Part shown: one piece after another, positions 8,693 to 18,505 of the stretch
Layout: the number at the start of each line of letters is the position of its first letter
How positions within the stretch are numbered: the first letter of the stretch is position 1
Source of the DNA: Bacteroidetes bacterium HGW-Bacteroidetes-17
GTDB taxonomy: Bacteria; Bacteroidota; Bacteroidia; Bacteroidales; GCA-2711565
Assembly: GCA_002840985.1 (NCBI GenBank)
Contig: PHDM01000008.1
Coordinates: forward strand, 1-45,785
Direction: 5' to 3'
Length of the DNA: 45,785 nt
The notes under the pieces: generated by a model
What the model was told of the DNA's origin: nothing
Database searches by the model: none
The model's input: the letters and a program-made list of their open reading frames with translations, nothing else
Translations under genes and position numbers: made by a program

Positions 8693-9727
8693 TCATTTCG
8701 CGGTTTCTCCAAATCGCTTTGGCTTAAGGCCTCTGTTAATTAGCGGAACGAAAGCATTCATGATCAGGATCGCAAAGGAAACGCCTTCGGGATATGCTCC
8801 CCAAATCCGGATGATAACGGTGAGTACTCCACAACCTAGCCCAAAAATTAATTGCCCTTTCCACGACATGGGCGACGATACCATATCCGTTGCCATGAAA
8901 ATCGCACCTAACATTAATCCTCCGGCTACCAGATGAAATCCTGGGTTCACATAAATATCAGGATTAATCATCCAAAGGATCCCGCTAAATACCACTACTG
9001 ATCCGATGTAAGCTACAGGGATGTGCCAGGTTATAATTTTACGGTAAAGCATATAAATACCCCCTAATATTAGCGCAATGGCCGATACCTCACCGAGAGA
9101 ACCACCCATATTGCCCATCAACTGATCAACATATCCCGGAATTTGATAGGAATAATTAACCCCATCCATCACCCAACTTGACCCATTCTCTAAAACATCT
9201 TGTACGGTTCGACCAGCTTTCACAGCCTCCTTTAAATGCCCCAACGGGGTTGGCCCGGTAACAGCATCGGTTAATCCACTGAATAATGCGGCAGGTTTTG
9301 GCCAGGTTGTCATTTGAACCGGAAAAGAAATAAGCAAGAAAACACGACCCACTAAAGCCGGATTAAATGGATTTTTTCCCAAACCGCCAAACGACATTTT
9401 TGCAATACCGATTGAAACAATGGCACCGATGATGATGATTACAATCGGTAAATTGCTCGGAACGTTAAATGCAAGCAAAACACCCGTTACGATGGCCGAA
9501 CCATCTGTGATGGTAACAGGACCCTTAATCAAATATTTCTGGATCGCCCACTCAACGATGAGACAGGCTATAACCGAAATTAATGTAACCCGAATTGCAT
9601 CCAGTCCAAAGAAATAAATGGAAACAAGCATTGCAGGAATCATGGCGATAACCACACCATACATGATTTTTTTTGTTGAACTATCCCCGTGTACGTGCGG
9701 AGATCCTGATAACGTCAGTAAATTCAT
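8693..9727 (-). CDS. rnfD: Electron transport complex subunit RnfD
   Basis: 344 aa; SPHVHGDSSTKKIMYGVVIAMIPA, GGLGKNPFNPALVGRVFLLISFP, TDAVTGPTPLG. Confidence 0.95.
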   Translation of the reverse strand: MNLLTLSGSPHVHGDSSTKKIMYGVVIAMIPAMLVSIYFFGLDAIRVTLISVIACLIVEWAIQKYLIKGPVTITDGSAIVTGVLLAFNVPSNLPIVIIIIGAIVSIGIAKMSFGGLGKNPFNPALVGRVFLLISFPVQMTTWPKPAALFSGLTDAVTGPTPLGHLKEAVKAGRTVQDVLENGSSWVMDGVNYSYQIPGYVDQLMGNMGGSLGEVSAIALILGGIYMLYRKIITWHIPVAYIGSVVVFSGILWMINPDIYVNPGFHLVAGGLMLGAIFMATDMVSSPMSWKGQLIFGLGCGVLTVIIRIWGAYPEGVSFAILIMNAFVPLINRGLKPKRFGETAK

Positions 9728-9730
9728 ATC

Positions 9731-11062
9731 TTATTTTTTACTTCTGTTTCTAATGATTTGACCTACCCTGAATTTTCCAAGCCTGATATAATCAAGTAAT
9801 GGCCGGCCTGCCGGACAAGTGTACTGGCATGATCCACACTCGATACAATCTAAAGCACGCTCAGCTTCCACGTTTTCCCACATTTCAAGCTCTGCATATT
9901 GAGCAAGTAATACGGGCTCCAATCCCATCGGACAAACAGTAATACATTTTCCACAACGAATACAATTGGTTGGGTCAACGCGACGGGCCTCTTTTTCCTT
10001 AAATAATAGAATGCCTGAAGTTCCTTTTACTACAGGAACATCAACAGAATTAAGTGCTTTACCCATCATAGGCCCGCCACTTACAATTTTTCCCGTATCT
10101 TCGGGCAAGCCACCGGCTTTTTCGATTAATTCGTTTATGGAAGTACCAACACGTACCATAAAATTGCCCGGATTCTTCACATTTTTACCGGTCACGGTAA
10201 CAACTCTTTCGAATAAAGGTTTGTTTTTTTGAACAGCTTCGTAAACGGCAAAGGCCGTTCCAACATTATGAACCACTGCTCCTACTTCAATTGGAAGTTT
10301 ACCGGATGGTACTTGTCGGCGAAGAACCGCATCAATCAACTGTTTTTCACCACCTTGAGGATATTGTACTTTTAGAGCTTCAACTTCTATCCCGTCAAAA
10401 TCTTTCGCTATATTTTTGAGATGCCCGATGGCATCCAATTTATTATTTTCAATACCAATAACTGCTCTTTTTACGTCCAAGCCCTTCATCAGGATTTTAA
10501 TCCCAACCATCAACTCCTCCCCTTTCTCCAGCATCAGGCGATGATCGGCTGTAAGATAAGGTTCACATTCAACACCGTTTAAAATCAAGACTTCAGCTTT
10601 CTTTCCGGTTGGAACCATCAACTTAACATGTGATGGGAAAGTTGCCCCGCCAAGGCCAACGATTCCAAGTTCTTTAACTTTGCTTACGATTTCTTCTTTT
10701 GTAAGCGTAATTTCCTTTTTGAGTTCAGCTGACCGATCGATATCTTCCATCCATTCGTCACCTTCAACGGTAATAAATATGGCTTGTCTTCGGTATCCGC
10801 TCTGATCCATGGCTTCATCAATCTTAAGCACTTTTCCGGAAACGGAAGAATGAATATTTGATGAAATAAAGGCTTCCCCTTTGGCAATTAACTGACCCAC
10901 TTTAACGGCATCCCCTTTATTCACAACAGGAACAGAAGGAGCACCAAGGCTTTGCGATAATGGGATGATCACCTGAGCAGGAATCGCTAAAACTTCGATC
11001 GGCCTGTCAGTTGATAATTTATTTTCGGGCGGATGAACGCCCCCAATTTTAAATGTTTTCAA
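9731..11062 (-). CDS. rnfC: Electron transport complex subunit RnfC
   Basis: 443 aa; GGVHPPENK, GLGGATFPSHVK, two 4Fe-4S motifs CIRCGKCITVCP and CIECGSCQYTCPAGRPL. Confidence 0.95.
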   Translation of the reverse strand: MKTFKIGGVHPPENKLSTDRPIEVLAIPAQVIIPLSQSLGAPSVPVVNKGDAVKVGQLIAKGEAFISSNIHSSVSGKVLKIDEAMDQSGYRRQAIFITVEGDEWMEDIDRSAELKKEITLTKEEIVSKVKELGIVGLGGATFPSHVKLMVPTGKKAEVLILNGVECEPYLTADHRLMLEKGEELMVGIKILMKGLDVKRAVIGIENNKLDAIGHLKNIAKDFDGIEVEALKVQYPQGGEKQLIDAVLRRQVPSGKLPIEVGAVVHNVGTAFAVYEAVQKNKPLFERVVTVTGKNVKNPGNFMVRVGTSINELIEKAGGLPEDTGKIVSGGPMMGKALNSVDVPVVKGTSGILLFKEKEARRVDPTNCIRCGKCITVCPMGLEPVLLAQYAELEMWENVEAERALDCIECGSCQYTCPAGRPLLDYIRLGKFRVGQIIRNRSKK

Positions 11063-11097
11063 AATCTTTATCCTCCAGTATTTTCAAGTTAAGAGAA

Positions 11098-12012
11098 TTA
11101 CTCTTTTGTATCTAGTGATTGATCTTTGTTAACTTCAATTTTTGGCTCAACATTACTTTCAACCTCAGCAACTTTTTCTTTACGAGGTGGAAAGTTAAGT
11201 TCATGTATTGCACCCGTAGGACATTCGAGTACACATTTTCTGCATAGCTTACATTTTTCATAATCGATATAAGCTAAATTATTGTTCATGGTGATGGCTT
11301 CGAAAGGACAAACCTTAAAACATTTGCTACATCCGATGCAGGCAACACTGCAATTCTTTTTAGCAATACCGCCTTTTTCTTCGTTCATACATGAAACAAA
11401 AATCCTACGGTCCTTTTTACCTTTATTTCGTAACTCGATAATATCACGAGGACATGCAATAACGCAAGCCCCACAGGCAACACAATTGTCTTTAACAACG
11501 GGCAAACCGGTTACCTCATCCATATAAATGGCATCAAATTTACAGGCCGCTACACAATCGCCACAACCTAAGCATCCGTAAGGGCATCCACTTTCACCCG
11601 ATGATAAATTATGGGCGAATGCACAAGTGGCAGGACCATCATAATTGATCTTTTTTGGTGCATTTTCCTTTGAACCGGAGCATCTGATAACCGCGATTTG
11701 AGGTTCTTTTTCTTCGGCAACAATTCCTAAAATTGCGGCAACCTTAGCCATTACATCATTTCCTCCTACCGGGCAACTTAAACCTTCGATCGATTGTTTT
11801 TCATTAACCGATTTAACCAGGGCCTCGGAAAAACCACGACAACCCGGAAAACCGCAACCACCGCAATTTGCGGCAGGTAACGCACCTTCTACTTCATCAA
11901 TTTTGGGATCCTCGATTACTTTGAATTTCTGTGCGATGAAATATAAAATTACTGCAGATGCAGCACCTACAACACCGAGGAATATGACTGCATAAATGAT
12001 AATATCGTTCAC
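11098..12012 (-). CDS. rnfB: Electron transport complex subunit RnfB
   Basis: 304 aa; N-terminal TM plus CGGCGFPGCRGF and multiple ferredoxin clusters (CLGCGDCVAAC, CVACGACVIACP, CIGCSKCFKVCP, CKLCRKCVLECP). Confidence 0.95.
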   Translation of the reverse strand: MNDIIIYAVIFLGVVGAASAVILYFIAQKFKVIEDPKIDEVEGALPAANCGGCGFPGCRGFSEALVKSVNEKQSIEGLSCPVGGNDVMAKVAAILGIVAEEKEPQIAVIRCSGSKENAPKKINYDGPATCAFAHNLSSGESGCPYGCLGCGDCVAACKFDAIYMDEVTGLPVVKDNCVACGACVIACPRDIIELRNKGKKDRRIFVSCMNEEKGGIAKKNCSVACIGCSKCFKVCPFEAITMNNNLAYIDYEKCKLCRKCVLECPTGAIHELNFPPRKEKVAEVESNVEPKIEVNKDQSLDTKE

Positions 12013-12070
12013 GTTTGCTCCTTTTTTATTAATTTGATTCTGGTCAATCAGGTTGAATCTTAACGCGATG

Positions 12071-12078
12071 CAAAATTA
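12071..12078 (-). promoter_or_regulatory. Candidate -7 box (TAATTTTG) for the rnf operon
   Basis: Minus strand TAATTTTG fits TAnnTTTG, about 60 nt upstream of rnfB; RBS-like AAGGAG near the start codon. Confidence 0.5.
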
Positions 12079-12116
12079 GAAACAAATACGAAACAATGAT
12101 GTGTTTTTGGATTTTT

Positions 12117-12275
12117 TGAAACCACGCCCATGTTACTGACTGTCTGTTATTTACGGCTAAACACGATTATCATATTGAATTTAGATCGTTGAAAGATACT
12201 GATATTGATGATCTTCTGAATTTGTTTAGAAAACTTCTAAATTGTCCTAAAATCAGTAATTTAGAAAGTGTTTAA
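12117..12275 (+). pseudogene. Possible coding remnant without start codon
   Basis: After an in-frame TGA at 12117, the frame NHAHVTDCLLFTAKHDYHIEFRSLKDTDIDDLLNLFRKLLNCPKISNLESV* reads with protein-like composition but has no ATG. Confidence 0.2.
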
Positions 12276-12335
12276 GAAAAGATGCTTGTTCCAGCATGAA
12301 TTAGGGTAAGAATCCTATCGCTTAAACTGAAAATG

Positions 12336-12443
12336 GATGTTAGATGCTTGATATTAGATTTTAGACAACTCAAGACACGAGACAGACAAGCCACGAGCAA
12401 TAACACATGAAGGTCTAGAATCTAACGTCTAATATCTAACGTC
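12336..12443. repeat. Large imperfect inverted repeat with TTAGAT-type arms
   Basis: gatgttagatgcttgatattagattttaga (12336-12365) against tctagaatctaacgtctaatatctaacgtc (12414-12443); 23/30 complementary by eye. Confidence 0.7.
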
Positions 12444-12521
12444 AAATTAGCTCAAAGGGCTAAAACTTCAGACATACTCAACCAGTTTCATAAGAAATGT
12501 TTAAATCGAACTGAGGTTAAA

Positions 12522-12944
12522 TTAAGGTTTCAGGCTAAACTCGAAGGTACGGCTAAACTTATCTTTTAACTTGTGAAGCGCAAAATAATAAGGAAGTAAA
12601 AGCCCTAGAGATATTAAGCCTGATAATCCTTCATTACCGGTGATCAAGATGAGGGTAATTAATGAAACAATCACAAGCAAAAATGGGAAAAAATAACCAA
12701 ACATAACGGCCCAGGTCCCTAATGATTTTTTCATGTAGACCGTAATTTGTTCGCCCACCTTATACTCTAATTCTTCATGATTTTTAATTTCAATGGTTTT
12801 CTCTTCCATTTCGGAAACAGTACACATCGATTTTGAATGACAGGTTGAGCATGCCGATTGTGATAGAATCGTCACCGTGATCTTATCGTTCTCAATTTTA
12901 TCTATCCTACCCGGATGTTCTATTATATTTTTAATAGTACTCAT
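12522..12944 (-). CDS. rseC: SoxR-reducing system protein RseC family
   Basis: 140 aa; CSTCHSKSMCTVSEMEEK Cys motif plus two TM helices (GTWAVMFGYFFPFLLVIVSL); next to rnfB. Confidence 0.8.
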   Translation of the reverse strand: MSTIKNIIEHPGRIDKIENDKITVTILSQSACSTCHSKSMCTVSEMEEKTIEIKNHEELEYKVGEQITVYMKKSLGTWAVMFGYFFPFLLVIVSLITLILITGNEGLSGLISLGLLLPYYFALHKLKDKFSRTFEFSLKP

Positions 12945-12954
12945 TCAATAAAAT

Positions 12955-13653
12955 TTAAGGAGTTGTTAAGGCTACGGGCAGAATTTTCCCATTAAAATAT
13001 TTATGACCCGATATCGCAAAGTCTGCAACATACTTGCCCATATCTGCAGCCATTACAGGAGCTGTGTACCCTGGAAACGCTTCAGCCAGCATTTCTGTTT
13101 GGGTTGCTCCCAAAGCAAGGCAATTTGATTTGATCTCCTTATCCTTAAGCTCTTCCGCCAGGCATTCAGTTAAAACCGCCGAAGCGGCCTTACTAGAACT
13201 ATAGGCTGAAAGTCCGGTGAATTTAGCACTCCCCTGAACACCACCCATGCTGCTTATATTTAGCACATGCGCGTTCGGATTAAAATAAGGAAGAAGTAAT
13301 TGGGTAAGCATAAAAGGTACTTTAAAATTAATTTCCATCTGAAGATTAAAATCTTCTTCATTCTGGGTTTCAAAACTTTTATTAATTAAAAGACCTGCAT
13401 TGTTAATCAATACATCCACATTTTTGATTGTTCGTAGGATGTTTTTCAATAATTCTGATTTATATCGAAAGAAATCCTTCAAATCGAACGGAATAGGATG
13501 AATGTTTTCAGGATATTTACCCGATTTTTTCAAATCGGTTAAAAGGTCACTGTTACGGGCAATTGCAACCAGTTTATTCCGGGGATTGTCATTCAATCTT
13601 AATACCGTCTGAAATCCGATACCCTTGCTGGCCCCGGTGACTATAATATTCAT
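12955..13653 (-). CDS. Short-chain dehydrogenase/reductase
   Basis: 232 aa; IIVTGASKGIG, NVDVLINNAG, YSSSKAA motifs. Confidence 0.9.
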   Translation of the reverse strand: MNIIVTGASKGIGFQTVLRLNDNPRNKLVAIARNSDLLTDLKKSGKYPENIHPIPFDLKDFFRYKSELLKNILRTIKNVDVLINNAGLLINKSFETQNEEDFNLQMEINFKVPFMLTQLLLPYFNPNAHVLNISSMGGVQGSAKFTGLSAYSSSKAASAVLTECLAEELKDKEIKSNCLALGATQTEMLAEAFPGYTAPVMAADMGKYVADFAISGHKYFNGKILPVALTTP

Positions 13654-13661
13654 TTTATTAT

Positions 13662-14432
13662 TTAATATTTAGGTAATCCGGTTGCTTCTTTACGGGCATT
13701 CTTCATTTTCTCGTCAACCACATGCATGGTAAGCTTACCCGATTTATCAACACTTAAGGAAATTTTATACTTTCCATCAAAGCTTCCATCTCCAAATTTA
13801 TAATTTAGATAAGTCACCCCTTCAATTCCTTCGATTTCTTTACCTAACTTATCAGCTAAATCTTTTGCTTTTTGATACGACTCGCTTAATGGAATATTTG
13901 CCTGTTCAGCAATTCTCTTAGCTTCGGCCATTGCTTGCTGATATGTACCGGTATAAATAAACAACGCCGAATTATACCCGTCCTGCAGATTCTCTTCTTT
14001 GGTAAGATATGAATCAGAGGTATTAAAGGTCAATCCTTGGGGTTCTGTAATATTCATGTCGGTAAGCCAGGTTGGAAAAACCCCGATTGAGTATTCATCC
14101 TCTTCCCCGGTTGCTTTTGAATATCTTTGATTAAGGTCATTTATTAACTGATCGGCTTTTTCACGGTTAATCTGTCCGGTTTCAAATTGTTTTTCTACAA
14201 TCTGAATTTTTTCATTCAGGACCCTTGCTAAATCCATGGCATCGTTAATATTATCCATTGATTTATCAAAACTCTCCGATTGTTCTTTCAAGTCAACATC
14301 CTTAGGTGCCTCTTTTGATGCTTCCTCTGTAGTTTTTTTATCGTTTTTTTGAGACACGGTATTATTACAGGCGGCGATCGTTAAACCCGCGACTAACAAG
14401 CTAATGATTGTAATATAATTCAGGTGTTTCAT
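13662..14432 (-). CDS. Hypothetical lipoprotein
   Basis: 256 aa; lipobox LLVAGLTIAACNN; highly charged Lys/Glu-rich segment after Cys. Confidence 0.7.
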   Translation of the reverse strand: MKHLNYITIISLLVAGLTIAACNNTVSQKNDKKTTEEASKEAPKDVDLKEQSESFDKSMDNINDAMDLARVLNEKIQIVEKQFETGQINREKADQLINDLNQRYSKATGEEDEYSIGVFPTWLTDMNITEPQGLTFNTSDSYLTKEENLQDGYNSALFIYTGTYQQAMAEAKRIAEQANIPLSESYQKAKDLADKLGKEIEGIEGVTYLNYKFGDGSFDGKYKISLSVDKSGKLTMHVVDEKMKNARKEATGLPKY

Positions 14433-14452
14433 GATCGGAAATTTCTATTTGA

Positions 14453-14460
14453 CAAAAATA
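14453..14460 (-). promoter_or_regulatory. Candidate -7 box (TATTTTTG) for the lipoprotein gene
   Basis: Minus strand TAnnTTTG match about 20 nt upstream of the start at 14432. Confidence 0.4.
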
Positions 14461-14607
14461 CAAAACCATAGCTACCAAAATAGCAATTATTTTTAGTAAT
14501 TTGTTAATTTTGTTCAAAGTTTTGTTTTTAACAAATAACGGTATCATTCTTGGATTAGAATGGGCCTGATTATTTTTAATCAATTCATTAAAATAATATT
14601 CATTATT

Positions 14608-15009
14608 ATGCAAACGATTAAATCCTTCTTGTTAATCATTATCTTATTATTGGTGGTTCCTGGTCTTTATAGTCAGACGAGCGAGCTCAATGCAATAAGC
14701 GATGCGATCAAAACTACCGACACCAAAACCATCTATGACTATTGCGAAAATTCAATTATTTTGAACATTCCCGGTGCGAATGGTAAATACAGCAAAACAC
14801 AGTCACGAAAAATCCTTGACCAATTTTTTAAAGATCAACCGGCAAAAGAAATTAAATTAGTTAAAAGTCAATCGAAAAATCAAAACGAATTCTATTCAAT
14901 TATCGAGTATAAATCAGAAAAACAATCCTTTAATTTTTTTGTAGAAATAAAGAAAGGAGGAGCATCTTTCTTGATTCAGAAAATTCAGATCCAAGAAATC
15001 AAACCATAG
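14608..15009 (+). CDS. DUF4783-like secreted protein
   Basis: ORF opens at 14560 but signal peptide MQTIKSFLLIIILLLVVPGLYSQ suggests start 14608. SIILNIPGANGKYSKTQSRKILDQFFKDQP. Confidence 0.75.
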   Translation: MQTIKSFLLIIILLLVVPGLYSQTSELNAISDAIKTTDTKTIYDYCENSIILNIPGANGKYSKTQSRKILDQFFKDQPAKEIKLVKSQSKNQNEFYSIIEYKSEKQSFNFFVEIKKGGASFLIQKIQIQEIKP

Positions 15010-15010
15010 C

Positions 15011-15850
15011 ATGACTATTGATACAATTATAAAAAACGCCTTAATTGAAGATATCCGGGAAGGAGATCATACTTCTTTGGCTACAATCCCTGCTCAAGCC
15101 TTGGGAAAGGCAGTCTTGATCGCCAAAGAAGCAGGAATTATTGCGGGAATATCAGTTGCCGAAAAAGTTTTTAAAACGGTTGATGAACATCTCGTGTTCA
15201 TTCCTGAAAAAAAAGATGGAGATGTCATTAATGTTGGAGACAAAATTTTTACCGTAACCGGAAAGTCAATTTCAATTTTATCAGCGGAACGCTTGGCTTT
15301 AAATTTTATGCAACGCATGAGTGGGATCGCGACTGCTACACACAAAATTGTTCAACTAACTCAAGGAACAAATACCCGGATACTTGATACACGAAAAACC
15401 ACTCCGAATTTAAGGATTTTAGAGAAGGAAGCAGTTCGCTTAGGCGGTGGAGAGAATCACCGCATGGGCCTCTACGACATGATCATGATTAAGGATAATC
15501 ACATCGATTTTGCAGGTGGAATTGATAAAGCAATTGAAGCTTGTCACAAATATCTAAAAGACAAATCGAAAGATTTAAAAATTGAAATTGAGGTTCGTGA
15601 TTTTAACGAACTGCAACAGGTTCTTAGCCATGGGGGCATTGATCGGATCATGCTTGATAATTTCACTCCCCAAGATATGAAAAAGGCATTAGCACAAATA
15701 AATGGTCGATTTGAGACTGAGGCATCGGGAGGAATAACCAGTGAAAACATAAGATCATATGCTGAAACCGGCGTTGATTTTATTTCTGTCGGGGCCTTAA
15801 CCCATCACATAAAAAGTCTGGATTTGAGCCTGAAAGCTATCAAAGAATGA
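15011..15850 (+). CDS. nadC: Nicotinate-nucleotide pyrophosphorylase (carboxylating)
   Basis: 279 aa; EDIREGDHTSLATIP, NFMQRMSGIAT, LDTRKTTPNLR, HRMGLYDMIMIKDNH, EASGGI motifs. Confidence 0.95.
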   Translation: MTIDTIIKNALIEDIREGDHTSLATIPAQALGKAVLIAKEAGIIAGISVAEKVFKTVDEHLVFIPEKKDGDVINVGDKIFTVTGKSISILSAERLALNFMQRMSGIATATHKIVQLTQGTNTRILDTRKTTPNLRILEKEAVRLGGGENHRMGLYDMIMIKDNHIDFAGGIDKAIEACHKYLKDKSKDLKIEIEVRDFNELQQVLSHGGIDRIMLDNFTPQDMKKALAQINGRFETEASGGITSENIRSYAETGVDFISVGALTHHIKSLDLSLKAIKE

Positions 15851-16752
15851 AATTAACCGATCAGATTTATAAACTACGTGATTTAGCCCTGGAGTTTGTG
15901 CTTCCGGGCTTTGATGGCATCCCATTTAGTCGGGTACTTGGCTTCTATTTTAAGGGTTTAATTAAAGGGAGTATTAATCTCAGAGCTTCTGCAGTAGCTT
16001 TTAACTTTTTTATTGCATTATTCCCCTCTATTCTATTTTTTTTCACGATCATACCTTACTTACCTATCCCCCATTTTGATGACACTTTGTTCGCCTTGCT
16101 GGAAGATATCCTTCCCACTTCAACACATGAATTGGTAATTGGTACTGCCAATGACATTATCACACGACCAAGAGGTGGTTTGCTTTCATTTGGATTTTTT
16201 ATGGCCCTGTTTTTTTCAACAACAGGTATCAACAGCCTCATCGATGCATTTAATCAAACTTATCATACCATTGCCACCCGTTCATTTTTTAAGCAACAAC
16301 TGATCTCTGTTTTTCTGGTATTGATCCTATCATCTCTGGTTATAATAGGAATTGCGTTTCTGATCGGAGGAGATTCGCTCATCACTTATTTTGTTGAATT
16401 AGATTGGATTAAGAGTGGATTTAAATTACTGACTTTACAATTCACCAAATGGTTTATTACTATTATTGTATTCTTTTTTGCCATTTCATTCTTATATTAT
16501 TTAGGGCCGTCAAAAAAACAAAAATTTAGGTTCATTTCAGCCGGTGCAACACTTTCAACACTCCTGATTATCTTATTGGCATTCGGGTTTAATTATTATA
16601 TCGAAAACTTTTCAAAATACAATACACTCTATGGATCGATCGGAACCCTGATTATAATAATGCTCTGGATCTACTTTGTGGCAATGGTCATCCTGATTGG
16701 TTTTGATTTAAATGCGAGTATTTCTAATTTGAAAAAGATTAAAAAAGGTTAA
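15847..16752 (+). CDS. YihY/virulence factor BrkB family membrane protein
   Basis: 301 aa; RASAVAFNFFIALFPSILFFFTIIPYLP; multi-TM; 4-bp overlap with nadC. Confidence 0.88.
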   Translation: MKLTDQIYKLRDLALEFVLPGFDGIPFSRVLGFYFKGLIKGSINLRASAVAFNFFIALFPSILFFFTIIPYLPIPHFDDTLFALLEDILPTSTHELVIGTANDIITRPRGGLLSFGFFMALFFSTTGINSLIDAFNQTYHTIATRSFFKQQLISVFLVLILSSLVIIGIAFLIGGDSLITYFVELDWIKSGFKLLTLQFTKWFITIIVFFFAISFLYYLGPSKKQKFRFISAGATLSTLLIILLAFGFNYYIENFSKYNTLYGSIGTLIIIMLWIYFVAMVILIGFDLNASISNLKKIKKG

Positions 16753-16850
16753 GATTTGATTACTTTCGCAAAAAGAATGTTCTTTGTATTTTTTAGATGG
16801 GATAAAACCCTCTACACACATTATTATTGACTAAGCTTTTAATGATGTTC

Positions 16851-17080
16851 AAAGTACCTTGGTGCAACTCTGTATAATTTTTGTTCCACAAAGGACCTCA
16901 AAGTAAACGCAAAGTTTCACAGAGAAAATTGGTTTATTAACCCTTTTAAATACTAATTCATCGTGATTTGAATATCTTGAGTTTATTTTACCTTTGAGCA
17001 ACTTGGTGTCTTCTTAGTGTAACTTTGTGTAATTTTTATTCCACGAAGAATCACAAAATGAACACAAAGTTCCAAAGAAT
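16851..17080 (+). repeat. Degenerate direct repeat upstream of GxxExxY
   Basis: Copy A about 16851-16928 (cttggtgcaactctgtataatttttgttccacaaagga...aaagtttcacagag) resembles copy B about 17000-17080 (cttggtgtcttcttagtgtaactttgtgtaatttttattccacgaagaa...aaagttccaaagaa). Confidence 0.7.
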
Positions 17081-17090
17081 AGAACTTATT

Positions 17091-17462
17091 ATGACTGAGA
17101 ATGAATTATCGAAAATTATAATTGGTTGCGCCATCGAGGTTCATAAACATTTGGGCCCGGGCTTATTGGAATCAGCTTATCAGGAATGTTTGTACTATGA
17201 ATTAAAACAATCAGGATTAAAGGTTCAAAAAGAGAAACCGATGCCTATCATTTATAAAGAGGTTAAACTTGACCATGGATATAGAATAGATTTGTTGGTT
17301 GAAGAAAAAGTAGTTGTTGAGATAAAAACTGTTGAAATCCTCAATGATGTTCATACTGCACAAATGTTGACTTATTTGAAATTGGGAAATTACAAACTTG
17401 GATTACTGCTTAATTTTCATGTCGCGATTCTAAAAAATGGCATTAAGAGATTGATAAATTGA
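17091..17462 (+). CDS. GxxExxY protein
   Basis: LSKIIIGCAIEVHKHLGPGLLESAYQECLYYEL and GYRIDLLVEEKVVVEIK. Start 17091 preferred to 17025 because the longer N-terminus lies in the upstream repeat. Confidence 0.9.
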   Translation: MTENELSKIIIGCAIEVHKHLGPGLLESAYQECLYYELKQSGLKVQKEKPMPIIYKEVKLDHGYRIDLLVEEKVVVEIKTVEILNDVHTAQMLTYLKLGNYKLGLLLNFHVAILKNGIKRLIN

Positions 17463-17504
17463 AATGATTGCTTTAAAATAAAAATTAGCCTAAAAACCAC
17501 AAAC

Positions 17505-18482
17505 ATGAATTCGAATAAAATTACCTTTATTGGCTCAGGATCTATTGCTACTGCACTGGCAAATTCTGTCTCCTCAAAAATACCGGATAAAATCTATTTA
17601 TTATCCATTGAAGAAGAGGTTATTGAATCCATAAACACAGTCCACCGAAACAATAAATATTTCCCATTTATTCCTCTTAATCATAATATTGTTGCCACTT
17701 CAGATGTTAAAGTGCTTAAAGATAGCGATCTCATTTTTATCGCCCTGCCTTCCTCGGTAGTATTAAATTATATTCAAAAAAACAAAGACTCAATCAATGA
17801 AAAGGCGATTTTAATTAATCTGGCCAAAGGATTTGGCGACGATAGAAGAACAATAATACAAGGTCTCGAAGATATCACTAACAATCCACTTGCAACCTTA
17901 AAGGGACCAAGCTTTGCCAGAGACATTATTAATAACTTCCATACCGGTTTAACACTAGGCATGAACGATATCGACCTCGCACCACCCATCAAAGAATTAT
18001 TTAAAGGGACCAACATACACCTTGATTATTCTCAGGATATTCTTGGCGTTGAACTCATCAGCATACTTAAAAATATTTATGCCATTGTGATGGGGATTGT
18101 GGATGCACATTATAATTCGCCCAACCTGCGGTTTATGGTATTAACCAATGCTTTTCAGGAAATGCGCGGGATTTTGAAACAATTTGGCGGTAAAGAAGAA
18201 ACCCTATTCAACTATTGCGGTTTTGGTGATTTTGGCTTAACCGCTTTAAACGACCTTTCCAGAAACCGAACGATGGGATTATTGATAGGTAAAGGCTTTT
18301 TAACCAAAGACATTTCAGATCAGGTATTGCTGGAGGGCCGAATTGCCGTGAATGTTTTTTGTGAAGAAATCTCTAAAAAACATGCATTGGATAATTTCCA
18401 TATCATTTCCGAACTTTATAATGTTTTCTATAAAGAACAAAAGGTTACGACTTTTGTGAATTCGATTTTGAATAATAATTAA
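17505..18482 (+). CDS. gpsA: NAD(P)H-dependent glycerol-3-phosphate dehydrogenase
   Basis: 325 aa; ITFIGSGSIATALAN, LINLAKGFG, LKGPSFARDI, ILKNIYAIVMGI, GFGDFGLTA. Confidence 0.85.
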   Translation: MNSNKITFIGSGSIATALANSVSSKIPDKIYLLSIEEEVIESINTVHRNNKYFPFIPLNHNIVATSDVKVLKDSDLIFIALPSSVVLNYIQKNKDSINEKAILINLAKGFGDDRRTIIQGLEDITNNPLATLKGPSFARDIINNFHTGLTLGMNDIDLAPPIKELFKGTNIHLDYSQDILGVELISILKNIYAIVMGIVDAHYNSPNLRFMVLTNAFQEMRGILKQFGGKEETLFNYCGFGDFGLTALNDLSRNRTMGLLIGKGFLTKDISDQVLLEGRIAVNVFCEEISKKHALDNFHIISELYNVFYKEQKVTTFVNSILNNN

Positions 18483-18505
18483 GCTAATAAACCCATAGTA
18501 CAAAT

